Assembly (NCBI GenBank): GCA_964497615.1
Contig: CAZCEC010000033.1
Span: 1-64,000, forward strand
Length of the DNA stretch: 64,000 nt
DNA from: CAZCEC01 sp964497615
GTDB taxonomy: Bacteria > Chloroflexota > Anaerolineae > Anaerolineales > UBA6663
Direction of reading: 5' to 3'
The position numbers were made by a program, and so were the translations under genes. Below the pieces are notes generated by a model. It saw nothing but the letters and a program-made list of their open reading frames with translations. It was not told the origin of the DNA and did not search any database. Within the stretch, counting starts at the first letter, position 1. The number at the start of each line of letters is the position of its first letter. This document shows, piece after piece, positions 33,399 through 42,818 of this stretch.

Positions 33399-34409
33399 TC
33401 ACGCCGTCTGCCGCGCGGGCAGCGGCACGATGTACTGGTAGGCCGGGTCCTGCTTCTGGCGCTGCATGATGGCGATCATCTCGCGCCAGGCGCCGAGCAG
33501 CCCCTTGGCCGCCGGCAGGTCGGGCGCCAGGGCGCGGCGCAGGCGGCCCAGCTTGTAGCACGGCACCGCCGCATACATGTGGTGCTCGATGTGGTAGTTC
33601 ATGTGCCAGTACAGGAACTGCACCACCGGGTTGAGCAGGATGGTGCGGGTGCACAGGCGGAAGTCGGGCACCTTGTCCTGCAAGCCGGCGTGCTGGGTGT
33701 TGTTGCACAGCCACTGGAGCAGCCCGCCATAGAACGGGGCGAAGGTGACGACGATGGGCAGCATCCACCAGCCCATGATGATGGAGACGACGATGATGGC
33801 GGCGTGGCCCAGCAGGATGATGCGCGCCCACAGGAACAACTCGTGGCGCTTGTCCTCCGCGCCGGGCGGGAAGAGCAGCTCCTCCCACTTGCCCTCGATG
33901 CGGCCCAGCGCCAGCCGCGACACGATCCGGAAGCGGTGCCAGAAGTCCCACGGGTTGACCAGCAGGAATTGAAAGAAGTTCCAGGCGGTCAGCTTCACCG
34001 GCAGCACCACTTCCATATCGTCCGGCGGGTGCAGGGTGTACTTGTGGTGCTCCATGTGGCTGGCCCAAAACATCACCGGGTTGTTCCAGCTCAGGAAGCT
34101 GGTGGCCCAGGTGAAGAAGGTGTTGAGCCACTTGGTGCGGAAGACGCTCTGGTGGACGAACTCGTGGAAGGCGTTGAGCAGGAAGGCGTAGCACATGCCG
34201 TGCAGGTAGAGCAGGATGAGCACCGCCCACCACGGCGCGCGGCCCACGGCGTACCAGGCGCTGCCGCCCAGCGCGATCAGCAGGGCGAAGTGGCCCAGGG
34301 TCTGCGCCAGGCCCAGGGCGTCGCTCTTTTGATTGAGCTCGGCCAGCACCTCGCGCGGGAGGGGCGAGCGGTACCAGTCAATGCGGACTTTGGGGGAGTC
34401 GGTGGACAT
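33399..34409 (-). CDS. Membrane fatty acid desaturase/hydroxylase family protein
   Basis: 336 aa from ATG 34409 (MSTDSPKVRIDWYRSPLP). Membrane-bound di-iron enzyme with three histidine boxes: HEFVHQ, HMEHHKYT and HIEHHMY, plus an extra NNTQHAG. About four hydrophobic spans surround them (HFALLIALGGSAWY, AVLILLYLHGMCYAFLL, IILLGHAAIIVVSIIMGWW and a neighbouring hydrophobic stretch). It would desaturate or hydroxylate a lipid or carotenoid-like substrate; which one cannot be told. The ribosome-binding AAAGG (8 nt upstream) lies inside an ACGAATT...ACAAAGGTTTT intergenic repeat, so the repeat supplies the Shine-Dalgarno sequence. Confidence 0.85.
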   Translation of the reverse strand: MSTDSPKVRIDWYRSPLPREVLAELNQKSDALGLAQTLGHFALLIALGGSAWYAVGRAPWWAVLILLYLHGMCYAFLLNAFHEFVHQSVFRTKWLNTFFTWATSFLSWNNPVMFWASHMEHHKYTLHPPDDMEVVLPVKLTAWNFFQFLLVNPWDFWHRFRIVSRLALGRIEGKWEELLFPPGAEDKRHELFLWARIILLGHAAIIVVSIIMGWWMLPIVVTFAPFYGGLLQWLCNNTQHAGLQDKVPDFRLCTRTILLNPVVQFLYWHMNYHIEHHMYAAVPCYKLGRLRRALAPDLPAAKGLLGAWREMIAIMQRQKQDPAYQYIVPLPARQTA

Positions 34410-34411
34410 GG

Positions 34412-34621
34412 GGAAAACCTTTGTCACGAATTGGGGCGAATGGGGTACAGGAAAACCTTTGTCACGAATTACACGAATTTTACGAATGGGTTGTGCGGGT
34501 GATCCTGGGCGTGAGGCATCTCAGAGGGGGCGAATGTAGCACGAATTCGCTTGTCAATACAAGCGGCAGAGGGCTACATTGGTGATAATTCGTCAGAATT
34601 CGTGTAATTCGTGGCGAAGGT
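34412..34621. repeat. ACGAAT repeats between desaturase and sensor genes
   Basis: Two direct ACCTTTGTCACGAATT units (34418 and 34454 regions) and an opposing AATTCGTGTAATTCGTGGCG unit at about 34596-34615 form a long inverted repeat. Confidence 0.6.
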
Positions 34622-35743
<1,122 letters not shown>

Positions 35744-35806
35744 GGATGAAGGATGAAGGATGAAGGATGAATGAAATTCACCCCTTCATCCTTCATCCTT
35801 CATAAT
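35744..35806. repeat. Inverted AAGGATGAA repeat
   Basis: Four AAGGATGA units face TTCATCCTTCATCCTTC.. around a short centre, forming a long hairpin between two co-directional genes. The same unit type occurs at 11588-11625 and 27255-27289. Confidence 0.8.
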
Positions 35807-37150
35807 TCATCCTTCTTCCACCACCGGCACGCTGGAGAGCTTGTAGCCGCGGCCGCGCTGGGTGAGCAGGTAGCGCGGACTGGCCGGCTCCGGCTCGATC
35901 TTGGCGCGCAGGCGGCTGACGAGCTTTTCGATGCGGGCGTCGTCCACCCGGTCCAGATATTCGCCGCCCCAGACGGTCTCGACGATCAGGTCCTTGGTGG
36001 TCAGGCGGTCGCGGCGCTGGTGGAGCAGGCGCATGAGCTTGTATTCGAGATCGGTGAGCACGGTGACGCGGGCGCCGTCCACCCACACTTCCCCGGCGTC
36101 GTCGTCCACCACCACGCCCTGGGCGGTGGCGCTGGGCAGGGCGCTCTGGCGGCGGACGAAGCCGGCGAACAGATCGGAGAAGAGGGCGGGGCCGGCGGAG
36201 CCGTCCACCACCAGGCCGAGGGCGCGCAGGCGGTCCAGGTCGGGCGGGGCGGGGCTGTCTTCGGGCGCGCCCACCAGGGCGGCGAGGCCGGCCTGCTCGT
36301 CGGGGCGAAGCTGGTTCCAGACCTTAAGGCACTCGGCCCGCGCCCCGGCGTCGCTGAGGAGGCGGCGGCTGTCGGGCCCGCCATGGGGGAAGCGCAGGGC
36401 GGCCTGGGTGAGGGCGCCCAGCAGGCCGAAGTGGCCGCCGGCCAGCCGCAGGATGGTCTCGACGGTGGGGTTGGTGAGGGCGTCGCCGCCCTGGCTGATG
36501 ATGACGGCGGCGGCGTCCTGCTCGTCGAGCAGGCCGAGGGAGAGGGTGTCGGTGAACAGCTCGACAAACTCGTTGTCGCCGCGCCCGCGCGAATCCACCA
36601 GGCGGCGCAGGGTGGCGGTGACGTAGACCAGCCGGTCGCGGGTGTGGTCCTTGAGGGCGCGCAGGTTGAGCAGGGTGCGGTCTTCCAGCGTGGCGTAGAT
36701 TTCGTCGAACTCGTCGAACAGCAGGCCGAGGGTGAGGTTGAGGCGGTTGCAGGTGTCGGCCAGGGCGTTGTTGAAGGCCAGCGAGGCCTGGAAGGCGGGG
36801 CCGGTGGTGATGCGGTTGTGATACTCGCGCAATTGGGAGAGCAGTTCGGCGGACGGCTCGGGCGGGGTGGCGGGGTCTTCGATGAACTCGAGCAGGCTGC
36901 GGATGACGACTTCATAGAAGCCGGTGGCGCTGAGCTCGACGACGCGGTTGCAGTCCACGTAGATCATGGCGGCCGGGTGGCCGGCGATCTCGCCAAAGCG
37001 CCGCTGGTTGTCGGGGGCGGCCAGGGCGCGCAGGAAGGGGCTTTTGCCGGTGTTGCTGAGGCCGTGGATGGCGACGCAGTTGCCGCCCGCGACGAGGCGC
37101 TGGACGGCGGCGATTTGGGTTTGGCGGAGGATGGGCAGTTCGGAGGCCAT
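35807..37150 (-). CDS. STAND-like ATPase with C-terminal PhoB-type winged helix
   Basis: 447 aa from ATG 37150. N-terminal P-loop ATPase with GLSNTGKS (Walker A, about residue 35) and LGLLFDEFDEI (Walker B), resembling orc1/cdc6-like and STAND ATPases. The C-terminal ~100 residues are an OmpR/PhoB-type winged helix (VTVLTDLEYKLMRLLHQRRD...LIVETVWG...VEKLVSRLRAKIEP.-like, ending YLLTQRGRGYKL). An ATP-dependent switch with a DNA-binding tail is likely. It sits directly upstream of the REC-kinase gene, so the two may form one signalling unit. It has no Shine-Dalgarno sequence; a C-rich tract abuts the start. Confidence 0.75.
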   Translation of the reverse strand: MASELPILRQTQIAAVQRLVAGGNCVAIHGLSNTGKSPFLRALAAPDNQRRFGEIAGHPAAMIYVDCNRVVELSATGFYEVVIRSLLEFIEDPATPPEPSAELLSQLREYHNRITTGPAFQASLAFNNALADTCNRLNLTLGLLFDEFDEIYATLEDRTLLNLRALKDHTRDRLVYVTATLRRLVDSRGRGDNEFVELFTDTLSLGLLDEQDAAAVIISQGGDALTNPTVETILRLAGGHFGLLGALTQAALRFPHGGPDSRRLLSDAGARAECLKVWNQLRPDEQAGLAALVGAPEDSPAPPDLDRLRALGLVVDGSAGPALFSDLFAGFVRRQSALPSATAQGVVVDDDAGEVWVDGARVTVLTDLEYKLMRLLHQRRDRLTTKDLIVETVWGGEYLDRVDDARIEKLVSRLRAKIEPEPASPRYLLTQRGRGYKLSSVPVVEEG

Positions 37151-37675
37151 GGGCGCATTATCTAACAAACGGGAAATAAGGGAAATGAAGGAAATAGGGG
37201 GAAATGGGGCAGCGGGGGATGCTTCGCTAGGGACTCAGGGGACTCGGGGGACTCGGGGAACTCAGGGGACTCGAGGGACTCGTCTGTTCATGTCATTCCG
37301 ACGGCCGCGGGCTTGGCGGCCGGAGGAATCTTCAGGCCAGCCCGAGGGCAGATTCCTCGCTTCGCTCGGAATGACATGGGCAAGGGACTCGGGGACGCCA
37401 GGGCACGGCGTTGGCGCCGGCGGCCCGCGCGCGTGAGGCGGATCAACGGTGCACCGCTGCAAAGACCGGCCAGAGCCTGCCCTGCCCATAGGGGGCCTTC
37501 GGCTCAGCGGAGCGAATGGGTTTGTTGCGCGGACAACGCAGCCGCTCACACGCCAAACCTGGCCGGTCTGACTCTTTCACCGGTTGGCAGGCCCACGGCT
37601 GGCGGCGCGGCGGCGAACATGGCTGCATCTGGCGGTGGTCGGGGCGCGGGGCCAAGTAGCCGGCGATTCTAACCA
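37151..37675. other. Long intergenic region: G-run tract, 90-bp element, inverted repeat
   Basis: 525 nt without a supported gene. 37165-37280 is a G-run tract (GGGACTCAGGGGACTCGGGG). 37289-37378 is the 90-bp element. 37463-37473 and 37559-37569 are arms AGACCGGCCAG / CTGGCCGGTCT. Confidence 0.6.
37289..37378. repeat. 90-bp element with 13-bp terminal inverted repeats, copy 1
   Basis: Ends CATGTCATTCCGA and TCGGAATGACATG; inner arms GAGGAATCT / AGATTCCTC. Copy 2 at 42819-42908 differs at one position within the element. Related AGATTCCTCGCTTCGCTCGG sequences are recalled from many environmental bacterial genomes. Confidence 0.85.
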
Positions 37676-37704
37676 TTGACTCATGTTTGGAAAATGGTTA
37701 TAAT
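37676..37704 (+). promoter_or_regulatory. Strong predicted promoter of the riboswitch-sortase unit
   Basis: TTGACT (37676-37681), 17-nt spacer, TATAAT (37699-37704). It is the best sigma70-type match in the window, in a locally AT-rich stretch. The transcript start would be about 25 nt before riboswitch 1. Confidence 0.8.
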
Positions 37705-37736
37705 CGGTCAAGATTTGGGGGACTGCACCTTTTACA

Positions 37737-37836
37737 GCTTCATCTGATCAGGGCAAACCTGGCGAAAGCCAGGGGCGCAATGCTATGGGTCTAAGGCCGC
37801 GCAAGCGGCGATGACTGCCAGGCCGCCGGATGCAGC
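37737..37836 (+). ncRNA. Cyclic di-GMP-I (GEMM-I) riboswitch 1
   Basis: P1 arms GCTTCATC (37737-37744) and GGATGCAGC (37828-37836) enclose the consensus AGGGCAAACC, a GAAA-tetraloop helix (TGGCGAAAGCCA), GGGCGCAA.GC..GGGTCTA, a variable second helix, and GACTGCCAGGCCGCC. The position that reads G in c-di-GMP-selective and A in cGAMP-type members is G here. It is followed 22 nt later by an intrinsic terminator, so it probably controls transcription read-through. Confidence 0.9.
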
Positions 37837-37858
37837 ACACCGCACCACCCACCCACGG

Positions 37859-37892
37859 CGGGCCTGGCTAAGCAACCAGGCCCGTTTGTTTT
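37859..37892 (+). terminator. Intrinsic terminator between the two riboswitches
   Basis: CGGGCCTGG (37859-37867), 8-nt loop, CCAGGCCCG (37876-37884), then TTTGTTTT. A perfect 9-bp stem with a U tract; the natural expression platform of riboswitch 1. Confidence 0.85.
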
Positions 37893-37932
37893 CCGGGCGC
37901 GCCGCGCGCGCCGCCCGAACTTTGACAATTCG

Positions 37933-38028
37933 TTCGTCCGAAAAGGCCAACCCGGCGAAAGCCGGGGACGCAACGCCATGGGTCTACCGCCGCACCGCGG
38001 CCAGGACTGCCAGGCTGCCGAAGACGAG
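37933..38028 (+). ncRNA. Cyclic di-GMP-I (GEMM-I) riboswitch 2
   Basis: Core AAGGCCAACC, CGGCGAAAGCCG (GAAA helix), GGGACGCAACGCCATGGGTC, helix CCGCCGCACCGCGG, GACTGCCAGGCTGCC; P1 arms TTCGTC / GACGAG. It is followed by a hairpin GGCCGCCCAGGGCGGC (about 38043-38058) without a U run, so it may act differently from riboswitch 1, for example on translation of the gene starting at 38091. Confidence 0.88.
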
Positions 38029-38090
38029 AGCTAATCAGGCGGGCCGCCCAGGGCGGCTGGCTGGAGCTCTTGTCGGGAGTTTACGACTAG

Positions 38091-38774
38091 ATGCTTCAGC
38101 TAACACACTCACGCCGCTGTCTTGGCATCGCCGCCGTTCTGGTGGCGGCGCTGAGCCTGCTGGCCGCCCGCCCGGCCCTGGCGGCCGAGCCCCAGCCCGC
38201 CAGCGCAGGCCTTACTCAGCGCGTCTCCCGCGCCTGGGCCAAGCAGCTCACCGATCACCGCCCCNNNNNNNNNNNNNNTTCCGAACTTGCCCAATTTGCC
38301 AGCACCGTCATCGACGGGGCCGAAGGCGTGCTGCGCGGCGTGTATGTGCCCGAGGTGCTGGCCCTGCGCGTGCTCCAGCAGCCGGCGGCCAACTTCTTCG
38401 TGGACCTGACCCCCGGCACCGCCACGCAGTTTGGCGCGGCCAGCGCCTACGGCGTCACCGGCCTGCTGGCCGATAACGTCTCCTCGGGGACGCTCTTCTA
38501 CGGCCTGGCTCCCGGCCAGACGGTGAGCCTGATCTACGGCGACGGCGCGGTGCGGCGCTACACCATCACCAACCTGGACCGCTTCCAGGCCCTCAGCCCC
38601 ACCAGCCCCTACAGCGACTTCGTGAACCTGACGACGGGCGCGCGGCTGTCGGCCACCGACCTGTTCAACCAGATGTACTCCGGCGGCGACAAGGTGACGT
38701 TCCAAACCTGCCTCGCCCAGGGCGGCGTAATGTCCTGGGGGCGGCTGTTCGTCACGGCGGTGCCCGCCAACTAA
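38091..38774 (+). CDS. Secreted sortase-like protein without the canonical catalytic His
   Basis: About 227 aa; 14 N at 38265-38278 leave a few residues unknown and the gap length unproven. Signal peptide (GIAAVLVAALSLLAARPALAAEP), then a sortase-like beta-barrel: LFYGLAPGQTVSLIYGDGAVRRYTITN, and near the end VTFQTCLAQGGVMSWGRLFV with a Cys-x10-Arg pair matching the TC...R end of sortases. The strand that should carry the catalytic His (GH) reads TGLLADNVSSG. It may be a regulator or ligand-binding sortase relative, or use a shifted His. It sits directly after two c-di-GMP riboswitches. No separate membrane anchor is seen. Confidence 0.6.
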   Translation: MLQLTHSRRCLGIAAVLVAALSLLAARPALAAEPQPASAGLTQRVSRAWAKQLTDHRPXXXXXSELAQFASTVIDGAEGVLRGVYVPEVLALRVLQQPAANFFVDLTPGTATQFGAASAYGVTGLLADNVSSGTLFYGLAPGQTVSLIYGDGAVRRYTITNLDRFQALSPTSPYSDFVNLTTGARLSATDLFNQMYSGGDKVTFQTCLAQGGVMSWGRLFVTAVPAN

Positions 38775-38882
38775 CGCCGGCGGCATGCCCGCGATGGCGT
38801 AGCCCGGCATTTTATAGGCCGGTCCGCGGCCATAAAGGCCGCGCCTACGGGGATTCCAACCCGGCCATCTGACTCAACACCC

Positions 38883-38925
38883 GCCGGCCAGACGCGACCC
38901 CTGGCCGGCTCTCTCCGTTTTTCTT
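38883..38925 (+). terminator. Intrinsic terminator after the sortase-like gene
   Basis: GCCGGCCAG (38883-38891) and CTGGCCGGC (38901-38909), followed by a T-rich run (38918-38925). It separates the riboswitch transcript from the next promoter. Confidence 0.75.
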
Positions 38926-38950
38926 CCCGACGATTCAAACCCCGTTCTAA

Positions 38951-38980
38951 TTGACGTAAGTCTCAGAAATCAGCTATAAT
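38951..38980 (+). promoter_or_regulatory. Predicted promoter of the surface protein-sortase operon
   Basis: TTGACG (38951-38956), 18-nt spacer, TATAAT (38975-38980). The leader to ATG 39097 is about 110 nt, with small hairpins (for example around CCCCAACGGGGG) but no recognised riboswitch. Confidence 0.75.
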
Positions 38981-39096
38981 CCGTTTAATTGGCGTAGTAC
39001 TCTGGTCCCATCCGACCAATTCGGGATTGATGACAACCGAGTTTCTGTGTGCGCGGCCCCAACGGGGGTTGTGTGTGCCCGCTTTTAAGGTGCCTG

Positions 39097-41032
39097 ATGC
39101 GCTCTAACTTTTGGATTGCGGCTCTGTTGACCCTGGCGCTAGTGGGCGTGATCATGCTTGCGCCGGGCCTGGGGTTGGTGCCGGGGTCGCCCCTGGCCGC
39201 TTCGGTGACGCCCGTGTTTGTGGCGGGCAATCCGTCCTGCACCGATCTGGGCTATGCCTTTGGTGCCAAGCTCAACGAGACTGACCCCAACGGGGGCTAT
39301 CTGCTCAGCGTGCCGGGCGTAGGCGAGATCGACATCAAGGTCAACAGCACCGACCAGCTCTTCGACTGGCTGTCGGATTTTGGCATCGACGCCGTCATTG
39401 CCAAGGGCGGGCCAAACGCCAACGTGTACGTCTACGATCCGCCGGCCGAGTCGTTCGGCGACACCGAGTTGCAGCCCCCCATCAACGACAACAACGGCCA
39501 GCCCTATGGGATCAGTCACATCGAGTTCTGCTACGACCTAAGCAACACGCCCACGCCGACGGCCACCAGCACCGGCACAAGCGTCCCGACGGCCACCCAC
39601 ACGCCCACCGGCACCAGTGAGCCGACGGACACGCCCACCAACACGCCCACGGCGACCAATGAGCCGACGGACACGCCCACCCACACGCCCACCGTCACCA
39701 GTGAGCCGACGGATACACCCACGCACACGCCCACCGTCACCAGTGAGCCGACGGATACACCCACGCACACGCCCACGCCCACCAGCACCAGTGAGCCGAC
39801 GGACACGCCCACCCACACGCCCACGGCGACGCTGACGCCCGAAGGCCCCACCAACACGCCCACCCACACGCCCACGGCGACGCTGACGCCCGAAGGCCCC
39901 ACCAACACGCCCACCAGCACGCCGACGGCCACGCTGACGCCGGAGGGGCCGACCAACACGCCGACCAGCACGCCGACGGCCACGCTGACGCCGGAGGGGC
40001 CGACCAACACGCCGTCCAGCACCGCCACCAGCACGGTCACGCCCGAATTGGGCGAGGCCTCGCCGACGCCGACCAGCACGCCCACCGTCACGCTGACGCC
40101 TGACCCGGGCCAGAGCCCAACGCCAACGCCCACCGTCACGCTGACGCCTGATCCGGGCCAGAGCCCAACGCNNNNNNNNNNNNNNNNNNNNNNNNNNNNN
40201 NNNNNNNNNNNNNNNNNNNNNNNNNNNNNNNNNNNNNNNNNNNNNNNNNNNNNNNNNNNNNNNNNNNNNNNCCACCAACACCCAGCCGCCGGGCGAAGGC
40301 CCATCAGCCACGCCCACCAACACCCAGCCGCCGGGCGAAGGCCCATCAGCCACGCCCACCAACACCCAACCGCCGGGCGACCCGCCGCCGACAGCGACGA
40401 ACACCCAGCCGCCGGGCGACCCGCCGCCGACTGAACCGCCGGCCGGCAACCCGCCGCCGACTGAACCGCCGGCCGGCAACCCGCCGCCCACACCCACCTT
40501 CACCCCGCTGGCCGCGTGCGCGGGCCTGACCGTGCCCAGCCTGTCGGTCTCGGCCGACCCGGCCCAGGCGCTGCCCGGCGCTGTCGTCCGGTTCACGGTG
40601 GTGGTGGGCAACCCCACCGATATCGCCGTTCCCCCGACGACCATCACCACCGATCTGGCGGTACTGGCGGAGTTTGTGAGCTTGGCCACCACCCGGGGCG
40701 ACGCGAGCTACAACGCCGGCCGCCACGCGGTGTCGCTGCACTTGCAGTCGGTGGCGCCGGGCGAGACGATCACCCTGACGATTGAAGTGCGGCTGGCCGA
40801 CACGGCCACGGCCGGCACGCCGGTGGCGGCGATCAGCACCGCTTCGGTGGGCGGCTTTAACTGCGCCCGAGCCGCGACCAGCGTCACCATCACCCCGGCC
40901 GGCATCCCGGTGACGGGCTTTGGCCCCGGCCCGGCGGAGCTGATGGTGCTGGGCACGGCGGGACTGGGCCTGCTGGCGGCGCTGCTGCTGGCGGGCGGCG
41001 TGGTGCTGCGCCGGACGGCCCGGCGCAATTGA
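39097..41032 (+). CDS. Sortase-anchored surface protein with Thr/Pro-rich stalk (interrupted by an assembly gap)
   Basis: One gene in two pieces; 100 N (40172-40271) break the frame, so the true length is unknown. It starts at ATG 39097 (AAGG 6 nt upstream). Signal peptide, then a ~115-aa adhesin-like domain (NPSCTDLGYAFGAK ... DAVIAKGGPNANVYVYDPP ... PYGISHIEFCYDL), then a long Thr/Pro stalk (NTPT.T, EPTDTPTHTPT, TLTPEGPTNTPT, TNTQPPGEGPSA). A DUF11-like Ig domain follows (LSVSADPAQALPGAVVRFTV), and finally IPVTGFGPGP, a hydrophobic span and RRTARRN: an LPxTG-type sorting signal. The sortase gene follows 1 nt later. It is probably a wall- or membrane-displayed adhesin. Confidence 0.8.
40172..40271. 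other. Assembly gap (100 N) in the Thr/Pro repeat
   Basis: Exactly 100 N, the conventional marker for a gap of unknown size. The flanks are near-identical repeats, the likely reason the assembly broke. The reading frame differs on the two sides. Confidence 0.95.
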
Positions 41033-41033
41033 G

Positions 41034-41750
41034 TTGAGCCGCACCGCGGCCGCCCTGCTGGCGGCGCTGGGCCTGCTGATTGGCGCCTGCGGGGCCAGAC
41101 CCGAGACGGCGGCCGCGCCCCCGGCCCGGACGGCGCTGCCCACCTGGACCCTGCCGTTCAGCCTGCCAACGACGACGCCCGCGCCGGCCACCCAGCCGGC
41201 GCGGGTGAGCGCCTCCGCCACCCCGGCCGCCGCCGCGGAGGGTGACCTGGCGGCGACGCTCGAACCAACCACGCCCCCCACCGAGCCGCCGCCCACCCCC
41301 ACGCCCCTCAGCCCGCCCCGGCTGCTCATCCCCTACCTGAAGCTGGATCGCGACGTGGAGCAGGTGGGGATTGCGAATGGGAGCTGGGACCTGGAGCACC
41401 TGGGCGACGAGGTGGGCTGGCTGACCACCACCGGCGAGCACCCGGGCGACGACCTGGCAGTGGTGCTGGTGGGCCACGTGACCACGGCGCCGGGCAAGTA
41501 CGGTCCCTTCGCCGGCATCGGCCAACTGGAGTATGGCGAGGAGATCGTCTATCGCTGGGCGGGGCAGGACTATGTGTACGCGGTGCGGGGCCAGTCGCGG
41601 GCCGGGGAGGAAGACGTGCAGCGGCTGTACGTGCCCGATGGGAGCCAGTTGCTGCTGGTGACGTGCAGCAGCTTCGACTACTTCTCGATGCTGTACACGC
41701 AGCGGCTGATCATCACCGCCGAGTGGATCGGCACCGTGGCGTCGCAGTAG
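41034..41750 (+). CDS. Class E/F-like sortase
   Basis: 238 aa from TTG 41034, one nucleotide after the substrate gene. The N-terminus is a signal/lipobox-like sequence (ALLAALGLLIGACGARP) followed by a Thr/Pro-rich linker. The catalytic domain starts near PPRLLIPYLKLDRDVEQVG. His148 in VLVGHVTTAPGKYGPF, Cys211 in LLLVTCSSF and Arg224 in TQRLIITAEW form a complete sortase triad. It probably cleaves the IPVTG motif of the protein encoded just upstream and joins it to an acceptor at the cell surface. The TTG start and tight spacing suggest translational coupling to the substrate gene. Confidence 0.88.
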   Translation: MSRTAAALLAALGLLIGACGARPETAAAPPARTALPTWTLPFSLPTTTPAPATQPARVSASATPAAAAEGDLAATLEPTTPPTEPPPTPTPLSPPRLLIPYLKLDRDVEQVGIANGSWDLEHLGDEVGWLTTTGEHPGDDLAVVLVGHVTTAPGKYGPFAGIGQLEYGEEIVYRWAGQDYVYAVRGQSRAGEEDVQRLYVPDGSQLLLVTCSSFDYFSMLYTQRLIITAEWIGTVASQ

Positions 41751-41840
41751 CCGGGCCGCCGCCGTTTGCCCCAAGCGCACAGCGCCCATTCAGAGTATGC
41801 TACCGCCTCGAGGGGGCCATCCACGCCGTTGGGAAAATAC

Positions 41841-42776
41841 ATGCTGCTTCAGGCTCGCCCCTACCGCGACCCCGCCGATCTGGCCGCCATGCGGCAGTTG
41901 TTGATGGACGGCCAGCAGGCGCACCCGGCCGGCTCGTACATGCACCCCGGCGTGCTCGATTGGGCCATCCACTATCCGCCGGACGAGGGCGCGTTCCGGC
42001 GCAACCTGCGGCTGTGGGAGCAGGCCGACGGGCCGGCGCCCGTGCTGGCGGCCTGGGCGTTCTGCTATGAGCACGAGGGCAGCTTCGACGTCTTCGTGCG
42101 CCCGGCGCTGTATGGCACCGCCGCCCACGAAACGGTCATGGACGAGTTCGTGGCCTGGGCCGAGGCGCGGGCGCGCGAGGCCGGGCTGAAGCACATCTGG
42201 CCGTGGTGGGCGATGGCCGACGACACGGTGATGGACCGCCTGATGCGGGCGCGCGGCTATGTGGTTGATCCGGCCGAGCCGGCGGCGCCCTTGTTTGGCC
42301 GCGGGCTGGACGACTTGCCGGAAGCGCCCCTGCCCGAGGGCTTCACGCTGCGCACGGTGCGGTCGCTGGCCGACGGCGAGCAGCGCGCGCGGGTGACGCA
42401 CGCCGCCTTCCGGCCCCACTACGACTGGGCGCGGGCCTGGGAGGAGTTCCTGGGCTACATGCGCTCGGACGTCTACGACGGCGAGCGCGACCTGCTGGTG
42501 CTGGCGCCCGACGGCCGCGGCGCCGCCATGTGCACGCTCTGGTTCGACCCGGTGAACGCGGTGGGGCTGTTCGAGCCAGTGGCGACGCACCCGGATTTTC
42601 AGCGCCGGGGGCTGGGCCGGGCGGTGATGGCGGAGGGGCTGCGGCGGATGCGGGCGGCGGGGATGCGGCAGGCGGTGCTGGGCTTCGACGCGCGCAACGC
42701 GCCCGCGCGGGCGCTGTATACGTCGCTGGGGTTTGGGGCGGTGCGGTATTTTTCGACGGCGAGGAAGCAGGTGTGA
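41841..42776 (+). CDS. Tandem GNAT acetyltransferase
   Basis: 311 aa from ATG 41841. The C-terminal half (from about residue 165) is a clear GNAT domain: EPVATHPDFQRRGLGRAVMAEGLRRM carries the acetyl-CoA pyrophosphate loop (RRGLGR), followed by NAPARALYTSLGFG. The N-terminal half (ARPYRDPADLAAMRQLL...) has a degenerate GNAT fold without that loop. Two-domain GNATs of this kind modify small molecules or antibiotics; the substrate is unknown. A TATGCT box about 45 nt upstream is a possible -10. Confidence 0.8.
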   Translation: MLLQARPYRDPADLAAMRQLLMDGQQAHPAGSYMHPGVLDWAIHYPPDEGAFRRNLRLWEQADGPAPVLAAWAFCYEHEGSFDVFVRPALYGTAAHETVMDEFVAWAEARAREAGLKHIWPWWAMADDTVMDRLMRARGYVVDPAEPAAPLFGRGLDDLPEAPLPEGFTLRTVRSLADGEQRARVTHAAFRPHYDWARAWEEFLGYMRSDVYDGERDLLVLAPDGRGAAMCTLWFDPVNAVGLFEPVATHPDFQRRGLGRAVMAEGLRRMRAAGMRQAVLGFDARNAPARALYTSLGFGAVRYFSTARKQV

Positions 42777-42818
42777 GCGAGGGGCGGGGACTCGGGGGAC
42801 ACAGGCGCCTCGGTGGTC

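Noticed and set aside
37921..37926. TTGACA before riboswitch 2 considered as a separate promoter
   Set aside because: No acceptable -10 hexamer is found 16-18 nt downstream; the spacing falls inside the aptamer.
39541..40500. Short-period Thr/Pro repeats considered as a CRISPR or satellite array
   Set aside because: They are in frame with the surface protein and encode a Thr/Pro stalk; the period is codon-based.
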